Shown in pieces: positions 34,535 to 42,892 of a stretch of 64,000 nucleotides of DNA. Each line of letters starts with the position of its first letter. The first letter of the stretch is position 1. The DNA comes from Paeniroseomonas aquatica. GTDB taxonomy: Bacteria; Pseudomonadota; Alphaproteobacteria; Acetobacterales; Acetobacteraceae. The translations under genes were made by a program, and so were the position numbers. The DNA lies in the NCBI RefSeq assembly GCF_030409335.1, contig NZ_JAUFPN010000015.1, forward strand, positions 1-64,000, in the 5' to 3' direction. The notes beneath the pieces are model-generated. The model was given only the letters and a program-made list of their open reading frames with translations, did not search any database and was not told where the DNA came from.

Positions 34535-37500
34535 CTACATCCCTGGTGATGGCGAGAACCGGGGACTTGGCAAGATAGGCTCTGGCACGGGCATCCTACG
34601 CAGAGTGGTGGCCGGCGCCATGCGCTCCGGCGCCAGCCCGTCGAGGGTGGTCCGCATCCGAGATGCCATACCATCCAGTCGTGGCGCCAGGGCAACCCGA
34701 ATCTCTTCGGACTGCGCGGCCTCCTGCCGCTCGGCAGCGGCGTTGCGGCCATCCAACTCCTGCCGCTGTACCCGAATGTCGGCACCGATGAAGCGGGTCC
34801 GGGCGATGGCTTCTTGTTCCTGGAGGGTGGCCTGCAGGTCCATACCGAGAGATTTGTAGGTGGCGCGGGACATGTCCTTGCCTGCCTGTTTCCAGAGATC
34901 CTCCGAGGTGATCGGGGTCTGCTCTCCGATCGCCCTCTTAGAGCGAATGGCCTCGAACTGCCCGGCCTCGCCGATCATCGTCCAAGTCCACCACTCGGCA
35001 CGGCTCTCGGCGGTGTAGCCGCGGAACTTGCCCATGGCCGCGGTGCCGCGGGGCATGGCGTCGATGTGCTCGTCCGAGGTAACGCCCTGGATGCTGTCGA
35101 TGGTCTGCGCCCAACCAAAGCCGAGCAGCAGCCGGTTGGAGCCATCGGCCTTCAGGCGGCGCCACTGGACGTCGCCCACCACGCCCGCCTTGGTCCGGAT
35201 CCGCAGCCCCTGATCGGTGACGGCCTCCACGGTCACCACGTCGCCGTTGGAGCCGATGCTGGCGCCCTCGCCGTCGATGGTGGCCCAGGTTTTCCGGTAG
35301 AGCCGCACCCGATCACCGACTGAGAGGGGCAGTTGGTACCGTTCACCATTCTGGTCCTCCGCCTGGTAGACGGTCTCGGCCGAGGCGATCTCTCCCCGTG
35401 CTTTGAGCCGGCTCCGGATGGCTCGACTGATTTCGCCGGCGTCCTGGTTGGTCAGGGTCGAGCAGGTGATGCCCTGCTTGAAGCCCGCCGCGGCGAGGGC
35501 ATCCTTCCGGCGGATGAAGTGCTCGGCGATCGCCTCGTTCACCTCCTCGAGGTCGCCGCCCAGCATCTGCGCCGAGCCGTTCCGCCGCTTGAGATCGAGG
35601 GCCTTCGCGGCCTCGCCGTCGCGGAAGTAGTTGGCAATCCGCAGCCCTTCAGCCGTTTTTTGCCGGACTGAGGATAGCAGGGCGGGCCGCTCGGATTGCG
35701 GCAGAGTTCGGTTCAGGATCTCGATGCTGTCGCCCGCCTCAATTGCTTGGCACTGCTCGCGGTCGCCAAGCCCTTTGATGACGCAGCCGGTACGGGCCTG
35801 CAATTCCAGCAGCGCGGTCATGGCCCGCGGCGCGATCTGGCTGACCTCCTCAAGGATGATGACGGTGTTCTCGGTCGGGCGGAACTTGCCAGTCTCCATG
35901 GCGCGCAGCAGGGTCGCCACAGCGTATGTCTGTTTGATGCCCGCGCCCTTCAGAGCATCGGCCTGGCCCCAGGCAGTCGACACGCCGATGACGTGCCGGC
36001 CGCCCGGGTCGAAGCGGGTATCGGCCTGGTAGGCGGCGACAAGGGGCTTGAGGAGCGTCGACTTGCCGGCGCCCGCCACGCCGGTCAGGAGGGTGAGGGC
36101 GCTGCCGCGGCCGAGGGCGAAGATTGCTGCCACTTGGGCCCGGCCATGGTCGTTGTCGAAGTTGAGACCCGAGGCCCTAATCTCCTTGACCAAAGCCTCC
36201 TCGGACAGCGCGCCGGAAAAATCCCGGCAGGCCGCGAGGGCGAGCTCAGTCATGCGCCGCTCGATCTCGACCTGGACAGAGTTGGTGACCCGGACCCGGC
36301 CGTCCATGACGCCGCTGATGAGCATGGCCTTCTGGCCACGGATGGTGATGCCCCGCTCCTCGAGGAGGGCGACCACCTTCTCGATGTCCTCCTCGCCCTT
36401 GAACCCGACCCCGATGAGGCCGCGGGTGGCCCACAGCGCCAGCTTGTCCCGGTCGAGGACGGCGTCGGTGTAGAATTCCTCAGCCAGCCGGCTCGCCGCG
36501 ATCTTGTAGGCGATGTCGAACCGCTGCTCGTCGGTCAGCTCCGCCGGCTTCACCCCGCGCAAGACGGTGGAATGCTCCCAGGCGATGGAGGCGGCCTGTT
36601 GCCGGTAGAACTCCCGGTCGGTCGGGGCTTCGTCGACGGGGACGCCGGCGCTGTTCTTCTTCAGCCGCTCATTGGTCGAGGCAGAGCGGGCGAGCTCGTA
36701 CTTCGTCTCGGCCGAGAGGTTCGACCAGTCGAGCCCCATCCGCTTCGCCGCGGCCTTGGCGTTCCGCAGGGTCTGCATGTGCCCCTTGGAGAACAGATCG
36801 ACGGCATCGCCACGGATGTCCGTGAGGATAGCATAGCGGCCGCTCGGATCGACGGAGACGGCAATGCCCTGGTCGCGCAGCTCTTGGGCCAGGATCGCCT
36901 GGGCATAGGCCGCGTAGAGCAGGACGCGGGTGTCGGTCATCCGCTGAGAGTCGAGCGAGCCGACCCGGCCGTCCTTGGTGACGACCAAGTTGAAAAACGC
37001 ATTGTGGATATGGGCGTGCGGGTCGCCTGGCGCCGAGAGCTCGACGAGGTAAGTGACGCCGGTCTTGCCGTCACGGACCTGGTGGGTCGGCCGCGCCTGG
37101 TCATGGCGGAAACTAACCCAGCCGGTCTCGCCGGGATCGACGCCCTCCTCGCCACCCTTGCCGCGGCGGGCCCATCCGAGATCCTTGCCGATCAGGGTCA
37201 TGGCCTTGTGGTTCACCCGGTCGAGGATGGACCACAGCAACCCAGCCTCAGCCGGGGTGTCGGCAAACTCGACTGCGAGCGAGATGGACTTGTGGGGGGC
37301 GAAGGTGAAGTCGAAGGCCGAGTTCACCCTAGAAAACCTGCTCCAGGCATCCCCGGTATCGCCGCGGCGGGCCTCGAATAGCCGGTCGAGCTGCAGATCA
37401 CTCGGCAGCGCGGTGGGGTCGATGCCCAGCACCCGCGCGACCGAGGCTGGCATGTCCTTTCGCCAGTGCGCCCGGCTGTCCCGCCCTGTGTAGTAGGACG

Positions 37501-37633
37501 TCAGCCGCCCGGATGCGTCTGGCTTCTTCTCCGGCTGGCACCGGAGGTTGGTCGGCTCGGGGGCGTTCTGGGTCAGGTAGGCGCGGACGAGCTTCCCCGC
37601 CGAGGTCGCCAGGATCTTCCGGAAGGTGATCAC
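34535..37633 (-). CDS. TrwC/TraI-type (MobF) relaxase-helicase
   Basis: 1032 aa from GTG 37633 (an open frame continues upstream but lies over another gene). Relaxase domain: early Tyr at about residue 19 (KLVRAYLTQ), further Tyr in SYYTGRDSRAHW, and the metal-binding three-His motif PHAHIHN. Helicase part: Walker A LLTGVAGAGKSTLL with RecD-like motifs downstream (VIILEEVSQIAPRAM). Nicks oriT, stays bound to the strand and unwinds it. R388 TrwC is 966 aa. GTG overlaps the stop of the upstream small gene. Confidence 0.93.
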   Translation of the reverse strand: MITFRKILATSAGKLVRAYLTQNAPEPTNLRCQPEKKPDASGRLTSYYTGRDSRAHWRKDMPASVARVLGIDPTALPSDLQLDRLFEARRGDTGDAWSRFSRVNSAFDFTFAPHKSISLAVEFADTPAEAGLLWSILDRVNHKAMTLIGKDLGWARRGKGGEEGVDPGETGWVSFRHDQARPTHQVRDGKTGVTYLVELSAPGDPHAHIHNAFFNLVVTKDGRVGSLDSQRMTDTRVLLYAAYAQAILAQELRDQGIAVSVDPSGRYAILTDIRGDAVDLFSKGHMQTLRNAKAAAKRMGLDWSNLSAETKYELARSASTNERLKKNSAGVPVDEAPTDREFYRQQAASIAWEHSTVLRGVKPAELTDEQRFDIAYKIAASRLAEEFYTDAVLDRDKLALWATRGLIGVGFKGEEDIEKVVALLEERGITIRGQKAMLISGVMDGRVRVTNSVQVEIERRMTELALAACRDFSGALSEEALVKEIRASGLNFDNDHGRAQVAAIFALGRGSALTLLTGVAGAGKSTLLKPLVAAYQADTRFDPGGRHVIGVSTAWGQADALKGAGIKQTYAVATLLRAMETGKFRPTENTVIILEEVSQIAPRAMTALLELQARTGCVIKGLGDREQCQAIEAGDSIEILNRTLPQSERPALLSSVRQKTAEGLRIANYFRDGEAAKALDLKRRNGSAQMLGGDLEEVNEAIAEHFIRRKDALAAAGFKQGITCSTLTNQDAGEISRAIRSRLKARGEIASAETVYQAEDQNGERYQLPLSVGDRVRLYRKTWATIDGEGASIGSNGDVVTVEAVTDQGLRIRTKAGVVGDVQWRRLKADGSNRLLLGFGWAQTIDSIQGVTSDEHIDAMPRGTAAMGKFRGYTAESRAEWWTWTMIGEAGQFEAIRSKRAIGEQTPITSEDLWKQAGKDMSRATYKSLGMDLQATLQEQEAIARTRFIGADIRVQRQELDGRNAAAERQEAAQSEEIRVALAPRLDGMASRMRTTLDGLAPERMAPATTLRRMPVPEPILPSPRFSPSPGM

Positions 37634-37944
37634 GGAGACTGCCTCTGAGCGAGGAGCGCGACGGTCTCGCCCGGGATGGCTTTGACCGCCCTGGTCAACT
37701 CGCGGATCGCTGCAACCTGCGCGGTTGCAGACGCCTCGATGACAGTCACCAGCTTCTCGATGGCCTCGGTCGTGGTCGGACCTTCCTGAGGCTTCGGTGT
37801 CAGCAGCTTGACGATCGTCTCGAGCAGTTCGCCCTGCTCGAATTGTCGTTCGCCGAAGGTGGTCATCGTCTGATTCACGATGACCAAGCTGTCGGTCAGG
37901 CCGTCGTTCAGGCCCTCGAAGGCCGCGATCAGGTCTTTGTCCAT
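37630..37944 (-). CDS. Small protein in the TrwA position
   Basis: 104 aa from ATG 37944. Helical (LIAAFEGLNDGLTDSLVIVN, ATAQVAAIRELTRAVKAI), no membrane segment. Directly upstream of and overlapping the relaxase gene, beside the likely oriT. In R388 that place is held by TrwA, the oriT-binding accessory. No ribbon-helix-helix is obvious here, so this is analogy only. Confidence 0.6.
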   Translation of the reverse strand: MDKDLIAAFEGLNDGLTDSLVIVNQTMTTFGERQFEQGELLETIVKLLTPKPQEGPTTTEAIEKLVTVIEASATAQVAAIRELTRAVKAIPGETVALLAQRQSP

Positions 37945-37951
37945 GGTCCCG

Positions 37952-37975
37952 AGGGTGACCCCTCCTGGCGCGAAT
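37952..37975 (-). promoter_or_regulatory. Transfer-regulon motif plus RBS hairpin (relaxase operon)
   Basis: ATTCGCGCC on the minus strand at 37975-37967, directly followed by AGGAGG and a small hairpin GAGGG-gtca-CCCTC that includes the SD. The ATG is at 37944. Confidence 0.6.
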
Positions 37976-38042
37976 GGAGCCACCCTGCCGCACCGGAAAA
38001 ATGCGCGGTCAGCGCAAAACTTGTCCCGCAGTGAGCCGCCTC

Positions 38043-38072
38043 GCACCAAAGGTGCATTCGTGTATTACCACT
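38043..38072 (+). other. Predicted oriT (TrwC-type hairpin and nic region)
   Basis: GCACC (38043-38047), AAA, GGTGC (38051-38055), then ATTCGTGTATTACC. From memory, the R388 TrwC target is a GCACC/GGTGC hairpin with a GAAA loop followed by GTATTGTCT, with nic just downstream; the resemblance is close. The site lies in the only large divergent gap beside the relaxase gene, exactly where R388 has oriT between trwA and stbA. Nic would be expected about 8-15 bases after the stem. Confidence 0.6.
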
Positions 38073-38195
38073 CTTTCTTTTCCCTCTCCTCGCCTTTTCC
38101 TGGCTGTTTCCTCGCCAGACCCTGGCTAAATCCTCGACAGATCCTCGCCGCAGGCGGCCGGAAGCGTACGCAGGCGCATCGGAAAGCCGGATTCC

Positions 38196-38204
38196 ATTCG
38201 CGCC
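38196..38204 (+). promoter_or_regulatory. Transfer-regulon motif (stbA-like gene)
   Basis: ATTCGCGCC 22 bases before ATG 38227. Only a tiny GGG-aca-CCC stem follows. Confidence 0.5.
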
Positions 38205-38226
38205 GTCGGGGGACACCCTTCCGGGC

Positions 38227-38754
38227 ATGACGAAGCGATCTGCCCCGAGGCCCCTGAAAGACCGCGTGAGCGAGCGCGTCCACGGCAACACCTCCGAAGC
38301 CTACCTGTGGATCCGGGTGGCCTATCGGCGGCTGAGGTCGCGGATGGCCGTCCGCTACCCACCCTACGACAAGCTGACGGCTGAGATGGTGGAGGCCGGA
38401 GTACCTGGCGGTGGAGGTACCGTCCTCACGGCAAAGGCAGTGCGGCGTCTCTGGCTGAAAGTCTGCGAGGACATCGAGGCCGAGGCGAAGGCACGGGGAA
38501 AGGTAGCCAAGGCAGCACCCGTCGACTGGAAGCCCCAGCCCACCCGGCCGCCGGCGCCAACCGCTGCCGTGGCTCCCAGGCCAGTGGCCGCCGTGACGCC
38601 CCGGCCAGCCCCGATCCAGGCCGCTCGGCCCATGGCCGACATAACTTCCGGTCAACTGGCCTCCCTCCTTACGAAGCGACCGCCAGAGAGCCGAGAGGAG
38701 AGGCTGCTGGAGATTGAGAGGACGCGGGCCGAACTGCGAAAGCGCAACGAGTAG
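38227..38754 (+). CDS. Small DNA-partition-type protein in the StbA position
   Basis: 175 aa. N-terminal basic helical domain of about 90 residues (SEAYLWIRVAYRRLRSRMAV, VLTAKAVRRLWLKVCEDI) that could bind DNA, a Pro/Ala linker and a charged C-terminal helix (EERLLEIERTRAELRKR). Divergent from the relaxase operon across the oriT region and followed by a ParA-like ATPase. This is the stbA position of R388. Homology not established. Confidence 0.6.
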   Translation: MTKRSAPRPLKDRVSERVHGNTSEAYLWIRVAYRRLRSRMAVRYPPYDKLTAEMVEAGVPGGGGTVLTAKAVRRLWLKVCEDIEAEAKARGKVAKAAPVDWKPQPTRPPAPTAAVAPRPVAAVTPRPAPIQAARPMADITSGQLASLLTKRPPESREERLLEIERTRAELRKRNE

Positions 38755-38775
38755 CGGCCCCAACTAGCACGTCCC

Positions 38776-38784
38776 ATTCGCGCC
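38776..38784 (+). promoter_or_regulatory. Transfer-regulon motif (ParA-like gene)
   Basis: ATTCGCGCC 60 bases before ATG 38845. A weak inverted repeat (CCGTCGTCC against GGACGGAC, 38812-38840) lies between. Confidence 0.5.
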
Positions 38785-38844
38785 ACGGCCCCTCACACCA
38801 TTCCGACCGGGCCGTCGTCCGGTTGCATCAGAGGACGGACATTG

Positions 38845-39741
38845 ATGACCAAGAAGCAGGATCACAGCGGGGCGGCCGTGATGGATGCCGTAGGCACCGA
38901 GGCCTTAGTAGAGCGGCTCGGCCAGTCGTCGGATCAGATCGGCGATGGGAACGCCGGAGCGGTCACGGAGGACACCGCTCCAGTCCTCCTCGTGCGTGGC
39001 GGCCGCGGTAAGAGCGGTGGGTCCTTCTTCCTCGACCACGCCATTCAGCGGGCCCGCCACGCCGGCCGCCAGGTCAAGCCGCTGGATGCCGACAAGCGAT
39101 CCGAGACGCTGATCAGGGCCTATGGCCAGCCGGCCGACCTGAAAGACAGCCGGCCGATCGACCCGCAGTGGGCAACCGCGCCAACCTCCGAGGATCCGAT
39201 CGTGGTCCGCGACTGGCTCATGCAGGAACTGGACCTGATGGCCGAGGACCGCATCTCGCGGGTCATCGACTTCAACGGCGGCGACAGGGTGATCTCGGAT
39301 GTGCACCGCGACCTCGACCTCGGCCCCTTTTGCCAGGCGATCGGCGTAAAGCTGGTGAGCGTCCTGACGCTGGGCCCCGAGGTCGAGGACTTCCGGCACA
39401 TGGTCAAGGCGGCTCATGCCGGCCACCTCGAGCCCCATCAGATCGTGCTGGCCTTCAATGAGGGCGTGATCCCGATGGGCGTCACAACGTTGGGCGCCTT
39501 CGAGCCGATCCTGGCAGCGCCCGAGCTCGAAGAGCTGGTCGCTATGGGGGCGGAAATGATGGTGATGCCGCGGCTGGCCTGCGTGAAGGGGCTGAAGGAG
39601 GCGGGGCTTTCGCTCTACCAGGCAGCATATCCGGCCCAGGGCACAAGGGTCAGCGCGACGCTGCTGCACATGACCCGTCAATGGCTGCAGAAGCAGGAGA
39701 AGGCCATTGTCGAGAAGGGCATCGCGGAGAAACTTCCTTGA
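38845..39741 (+). CDS. ParA/StbB-like P-loop ATPase
   Basis: 298 aa from ATG 38845. N-terminal loop VRGGRGKSGGSFFLDHAI is a deviant Walker A (GGRGKSGG). Later VIDFNGGD and VLTLGPEVEDFRHMV resemble the rest of the MinD/ParA fold. Probably positions the plasmid or recruits it for transfer, as StbB does in R388. Its stop overlaps the TTG of the next gene. Confidence 0.72.
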   Translation: MTKKQDHSGAAVMDAVGTEALVERLGQSSDQIGDGNAGAVTEDTAPVLLVRGGRGKSGGSFFLDHAIQRARHAGRQVKPLDADKRSETLIRAYGQPADLKDSRPIDPQWATAPTSEDPIVVRDWLMQELDLMAEDRISRVIDFNGGDRVISDVHRDLDLGPFCQAIGVKLVSVLTLGPEVEDFRHMVKAAHAGHLEPHQIVLAFNEGVIPMGVTTLGAFEPILAAPELEELVAMGAEMMVMPRLACVKGLKEAGLSLYQAAYPAQGTRVSATLLHMTRQWLQKQEKAIVEKGIAEKLP

Positions 39742-40310
39742 GCACGACCGCCGAGCCCGGCAGCTTCCTGCAGCAGCACCTGGACCAGATGGTCGAGGCG
39801 GGCTTCCGCGAGGGTATCCTGCCTGATAGCCCGCTAGGTCAGTGGCAGGAGGCGGTGGTCCTGCTGACCAGAGACTTCGACCGGGACCTCAAAGCGGTGG
39901 TCGGCGAGGCACGGGCTGCGGCCCAGGCCTCAGCCGCCATGGCAAATGCCGCTTCGCACAAAGCGGAATCCATGGTCCGCCATGCCGAGATCCAAACCGA
40001 GCAGGTATTGGCTCAGACCGTCGAGCAACTGACGCCGGCGGTTGCGAAGGCATTGGGGGAGGCGGTGGTTATCCGCGAGCGCCGGTGGAACCGTCAAAGA
40101 CACGCCATGACGGCAACCGCTGTGGCTGCGGTGCTGCTGGGGGTGTTCGTCGCGGGCTACGTCGTCCGCGGCTTCCAGGACGGTCCCAACGCGGAGCTGG
40201 TGCAACGGTGTATCCGGGCGTCGGTCAAGGATGCCGCCGGCAACACCTACTGCAACATCATGGCCCTACGAGATCCGGTGGGGCAAGGAATGGGAGCACG
40301 CAGACCATGA
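39738..40310 (+). CDS. Single-TM protein in the StbC position
   Basis: 190 aa from TTG 39738 (overlapping TGA of the ATPase gene). A helical region rich in Ala/Glu (residues 50-115), one TM at about 124-143 (MTATAVAAVLLGVFVAGYVV) and a short periplasmic tail with two Cys. Co-translated with the ATPase. Function unknown. Confidence 0.65.
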   Translation: MSTTAEPGSFLQQHLDQMVEAGFREGILPDSPLGQWQEAVVLLTRDFDRDLKAVVGEARAAAQASAAMANAASHKAESMVRHAEIQTEQVLAQTVEQLTPAVAKALGEAVVIRERRWNRQRHAMTATAVAAVLLGVFVAGYVVRGFQDGPNAELVQRCIRASVKDAAGNTYCNIMALRDPVGQGMGARRP

Positions 40311-40759
40311 TGCGAGCAACGATCGCAGCCCTGGCGCTGGTTGGGTTTGCTGGGGCGGCATCTGCCCAAACACCGGAGGATCTTCGTCGCTTGGATCGCT
40401 GGTCGGCCGAGCGGAGCGCGGCTCATCCAGTCCGGCCGATGGCCCCTCCCGTCGCAGCGCCGGCGCCGAGGATCACTCCCCTGAGCCGTCATTGGGTGTG
40501 CATGTCCGCGGCTGAGCAACAGCCGGTCTACAGCTCGCCGACAGTGGAATCCCGGCAGATCGGCACCACTCTTGAATTCGTCGCCTCGACCGGAGCCATG
40601 GTCGACGGCTATGTCGAGGTGCTCCACTACAGCGGGCAGATCGGCTTTGTACGGCAGAGCGCTCTCCATGCTTGGTCTGGGACACAATACAATCCGCAGG
40701 CAAGCTGCCGGGTCCTCGGCGTGCGGGACAATAAGACGCCGGTATTTTCGATCCGATGA
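40307..40759 (+). CDS. Secreted SH3-like protein
   Basis: 150 aa, signal peptide (ending GAASAQT). Two Cys and an SH3-like core (QPVYSSPTVESRQIGTTLEF, VEVLHYSGQIGFVRQSAL), a fold that often binds peptidoglycan. Overlaps both neighbours; the following gene is a transglycosylase, so the two may work together on the cell wall. Confidence 0.7.
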   Translation: MMRATIAALALVGFAGAASAQTPEDLRRLDRWSAERSAAHPVRPMAPPVAAPAPRITPLSRHWVCMSAAEQQPVYSSPTVESRQIGTTLEFVASTGAMVDGYVEVLHYSGQIGFVRQSALHAWSGTQYNPQASCRVLGVRDNKTPVFSIR

Positions 40760-41541
40760 TGCGCCCTCCCCTAACGCTGGCGATTACGATTGCCCTGGCT
40801 GGTCCCGCTGTGGGCCAGTCCGTTGTTGTGCCGCCTGGCGGCTGGCCGCCGCAGGTCATCCCGCAGTTGTCGGAGCCGGGTCAGCCGCAGTTCCGGATTT
40901 CCGAGGGATCGCCAGGCTTCATGGGCGACGCAGGAGGCACCGTATCAGGTGGCATCGGTGCAGGGTCGGACTATGGCGGTACGGCAGGCGACGGAGCGGC
41001 TGTGCTCGCTACGCTCTCGTCTCAGAGTTATGGACAGACCGCTATCTCCACGGCACAGCGGCTTGGAGTTAATCCCATAACCTCGGCCGCGATTGCCGGG
41101 GCCGAGAGTAACTTCCGCAACGTCGGTACGGCGAACGGCAGCACGACGGCGAGCGGGCCCTGGCAAATCACGGGCCCTACTTGGGCTGATGCGGTATCGC
41201 GCTACAATCTGCCCTACTCCGCTACGGATCGCGGCAATCCTGAAGCACAAGCCGTCGTGTCGGGATACATCATCCGCGAGTACGCGGCGACGACACAGAA
41301 TGCCTTGGGGCGACCAGCAACGACGCAGGATACCTGGGCTAGCTACCTGTTCGGTCCAACTGAGGGCACCAGGGTTGCCGCTGCAGGCAGTCCTGACACG
41401 CCGCTGAGCAGCCTCGTATCGGCTAGGTCACTGTCGAACAATGGCATGAGCAGTTGGACCGTCGGGCAGTGGAATACCTTCGCCAGTCAGCGGCTTGGCG
41501 GAGCGGCTGGACAAACAGTGTTGCAGACGCCGGGTAGATAG
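40756..41541 (+). CDS. Second lytic transglycosylase-like protein
   Basis: 261 aa, signal peptide (ending GPAVGQS), Gly-rich linker, then an SLT-like domain at about 95-190 (ITSAAIAGAESNFRNVG with Glu in AESNF, ASGPWQITGPTWADAV, EAQAVVSGYIIREYAA). Last gene of the backbone before the accessory region. Confidence 0.78.
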   Translation: MMRPPLTLAITIALAGPAVGQSVVVPPGGWPPQVIPQLSEPGQPQFRISEGSPGFMGDAGGTVSGGIGAGSDYGGTAGDGAAVLATLSSQSYGQTAISTAQRLGVNPITSAAIAGAESNFRNVGTANGSTTASGPWQITGPTWADAVSRYNLPYSATDRGNPEAQAVVSGYIIREYAATTQNALGRPATTQDTWASYLFGPTEGTRVAAAGSPDTPLSSLVSARSLSNNGMSSWTVGQWNTFASQRLGGAAGQTVLQTPGR

Positions 41542-41648
41542 CTCATCAGAGAGCATAAAACCGAGCAGACCTGCCTCGCGCATTACTTCGGACTGTCCAC
41601 CTTGTTCGCAAGCCACGATTTGGCCGATCATCGTTGGGAACTACAAAC

Positions 41649-41930
41649 ATGCCGACCATCACGATCGACTTCCCAGAATCGGTCATGGCTTCGCTGGAGC
41701 GTCTTGCTAATGGCGCCCCCCTGGGCGATCTGTGTGCGGCTCTCGTAGAGGATGGCATCAGCCTCGCTCTCAACGAGCTTCCACCGTCTGAAATCCCGTC
41801 GTTGCTCTACGAGCCCCATGATTTCGGAGTACGGCGAGGCCATCTCGTTACCGCCTCTGATGAGCCGTCCATCCTCAAGCAAGTGGGCACGGCGCAGATA
41901 GCGGCGCATCGAGGTCAAGGATCGCTGTAG
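41649..41930 (+). CDS. Small unknown protein
   Basis: 93 aa from ATG 41649. N-terminal MPTITIDFPESVMASLERLA looks like the strand-helix of a small DNA-binding or antitoxin-type protein. The rest is not recognised. No partner toxin is seen. Confidence 0.45.
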   Translation: MPTITIDFPESVMASLERLANGAPLGDLCAALVEDGISLALNELPPSEIPSLLYEPHDFGVRRGHLVTASDEPSILKQVGTAQIAAHRGQGSL

Positions 41931-41992
41931 AGCCGGCCCTTTACCTCGATCAACTATGGCCGGCAGTATTGCGAGATGGAGAACACCCATCA

Positions 41993-42715
41993 ATGCTAAT
42001 CCCTTTGTGTGTGTCCTATGCAGTAAGGGGCCAGGCCGCAGCAGCGGGTGCAGTCTGGAACGGTGACGCCAAAATTTGGGAGATCGATGAGGCGCTGGTG
42101 ACTTCGCGCTTCGACGCCCTGCGCCCCTTCCTCCCGCGAATGTATCGGCCGGATCGCCGGCCTCCGTACATCCGACCGCACATGGTTCCGCAGACCAGTT
42201 GGGGCAAAAACCTGCGCGCGGTCCTCACCCCGGATGAGTGGAAGAAAGTCAAAACGCACGCCTACCAAGCAGCGGGTTATCGTTGCATCGTCTGCGGAAG
42301 CAAAGGGCCAGAATGGCCGGTCGAAGCAGATGAGGCGTGGGAGCTGGACGATCAGAGCAAGCGGCAAACCTTGAAGGGCGTAATCGCCCTTTGCCCGGAC
42401 TGCCACCTCGTTCGGCATTGGGGGCAGGCGACAATCTCAGGGCGGACCGAGGTTGCGCTAGCACAGATGCAGCGGGTGAACCGGTGGACGCGAACGCAAG
42501 CGGAGGCGGCGGGCAAGGAGGGCATGGACGTTTGGACTGCCCGCTCCCGCCACCATTGGACTATCGACTATGCGTGGGTCACTCGGGTTCATGGGCTCAC
42601 GATCACGGCCACAGGCCTTAATCAGGCTGAGGCAGCAAACCGGGAGCTCGTAACAAAGGCCGAGGAGCGCGCTACAGGCGCTGAGAGATCATGGCTCAAC
42701 CATCTCCTCAGATAG
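41993..42715 (+). CDS. DUF5710-like plus HNH-like zinc protein
   Basis: 240 aa from ATG 41993. About residues 2-28 (LCVSYAVRGQAAAAGAVWN, then KIWEI) match the DUF5710-type motif seen in plasmid primases and helicases. Residues 95-150 contain CIVCG, EADEAWELDD and LCPDCHLVRHWG, a Cys4/His zinc site of HNH type. The C-terminal part is helical. Could be an HNH nuclease or, as with DotN, a dead HNH fold. Confidence 0.68.
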   Translation: MLIPLCVSYAVRGQAAAAGAVWNGDAKIWEIDEALVTSRFDALRPFLPRMYRPDRRPPYIRPHMVPQTSWGKNLRAVLTPDEWKKVKTHAYQAAGYRCIVCGSKGPEWPVEADEAWELDDQSKRQTLKGVIALCPDCHLVRHWGQATISGRTEVALAQMQRVNRWTRTQAEAAGKEGMDVWTARSRHHWTIDYAWVTRVHGLTITATGLNQAEAANRELVTKAEERATGAERSWLNHLLR

Positions 42716-42892
42716 CCGCATAAGCCGGAAGGGACCTTCGCTGCGATCCACGCCGTTGGCGGCAGATACTCATGTCACCTCAGCGCGCTTCAGAATGGAG
42801 ACGGAATAGCCGCTTTGGGTGAGAAGCGGACGATCACTTGCCGGCCGGCGCCCTGTTGTACACGAAACGTCACACCGCCTCCGGAGGCCGCC

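Noticed and set aside
35696-37381. 561-codon plus-strand frame opposite the relaxase gene
   Set aside because: Antisense shadow of the well-supported relaxase-helicase; no domain or RBS.
37945-38226. Search for a replication origin with iterons
   Set aside because: No direct repeats found; the gap is better explained as oriT plus promoters, and no Rep gene is in the window.
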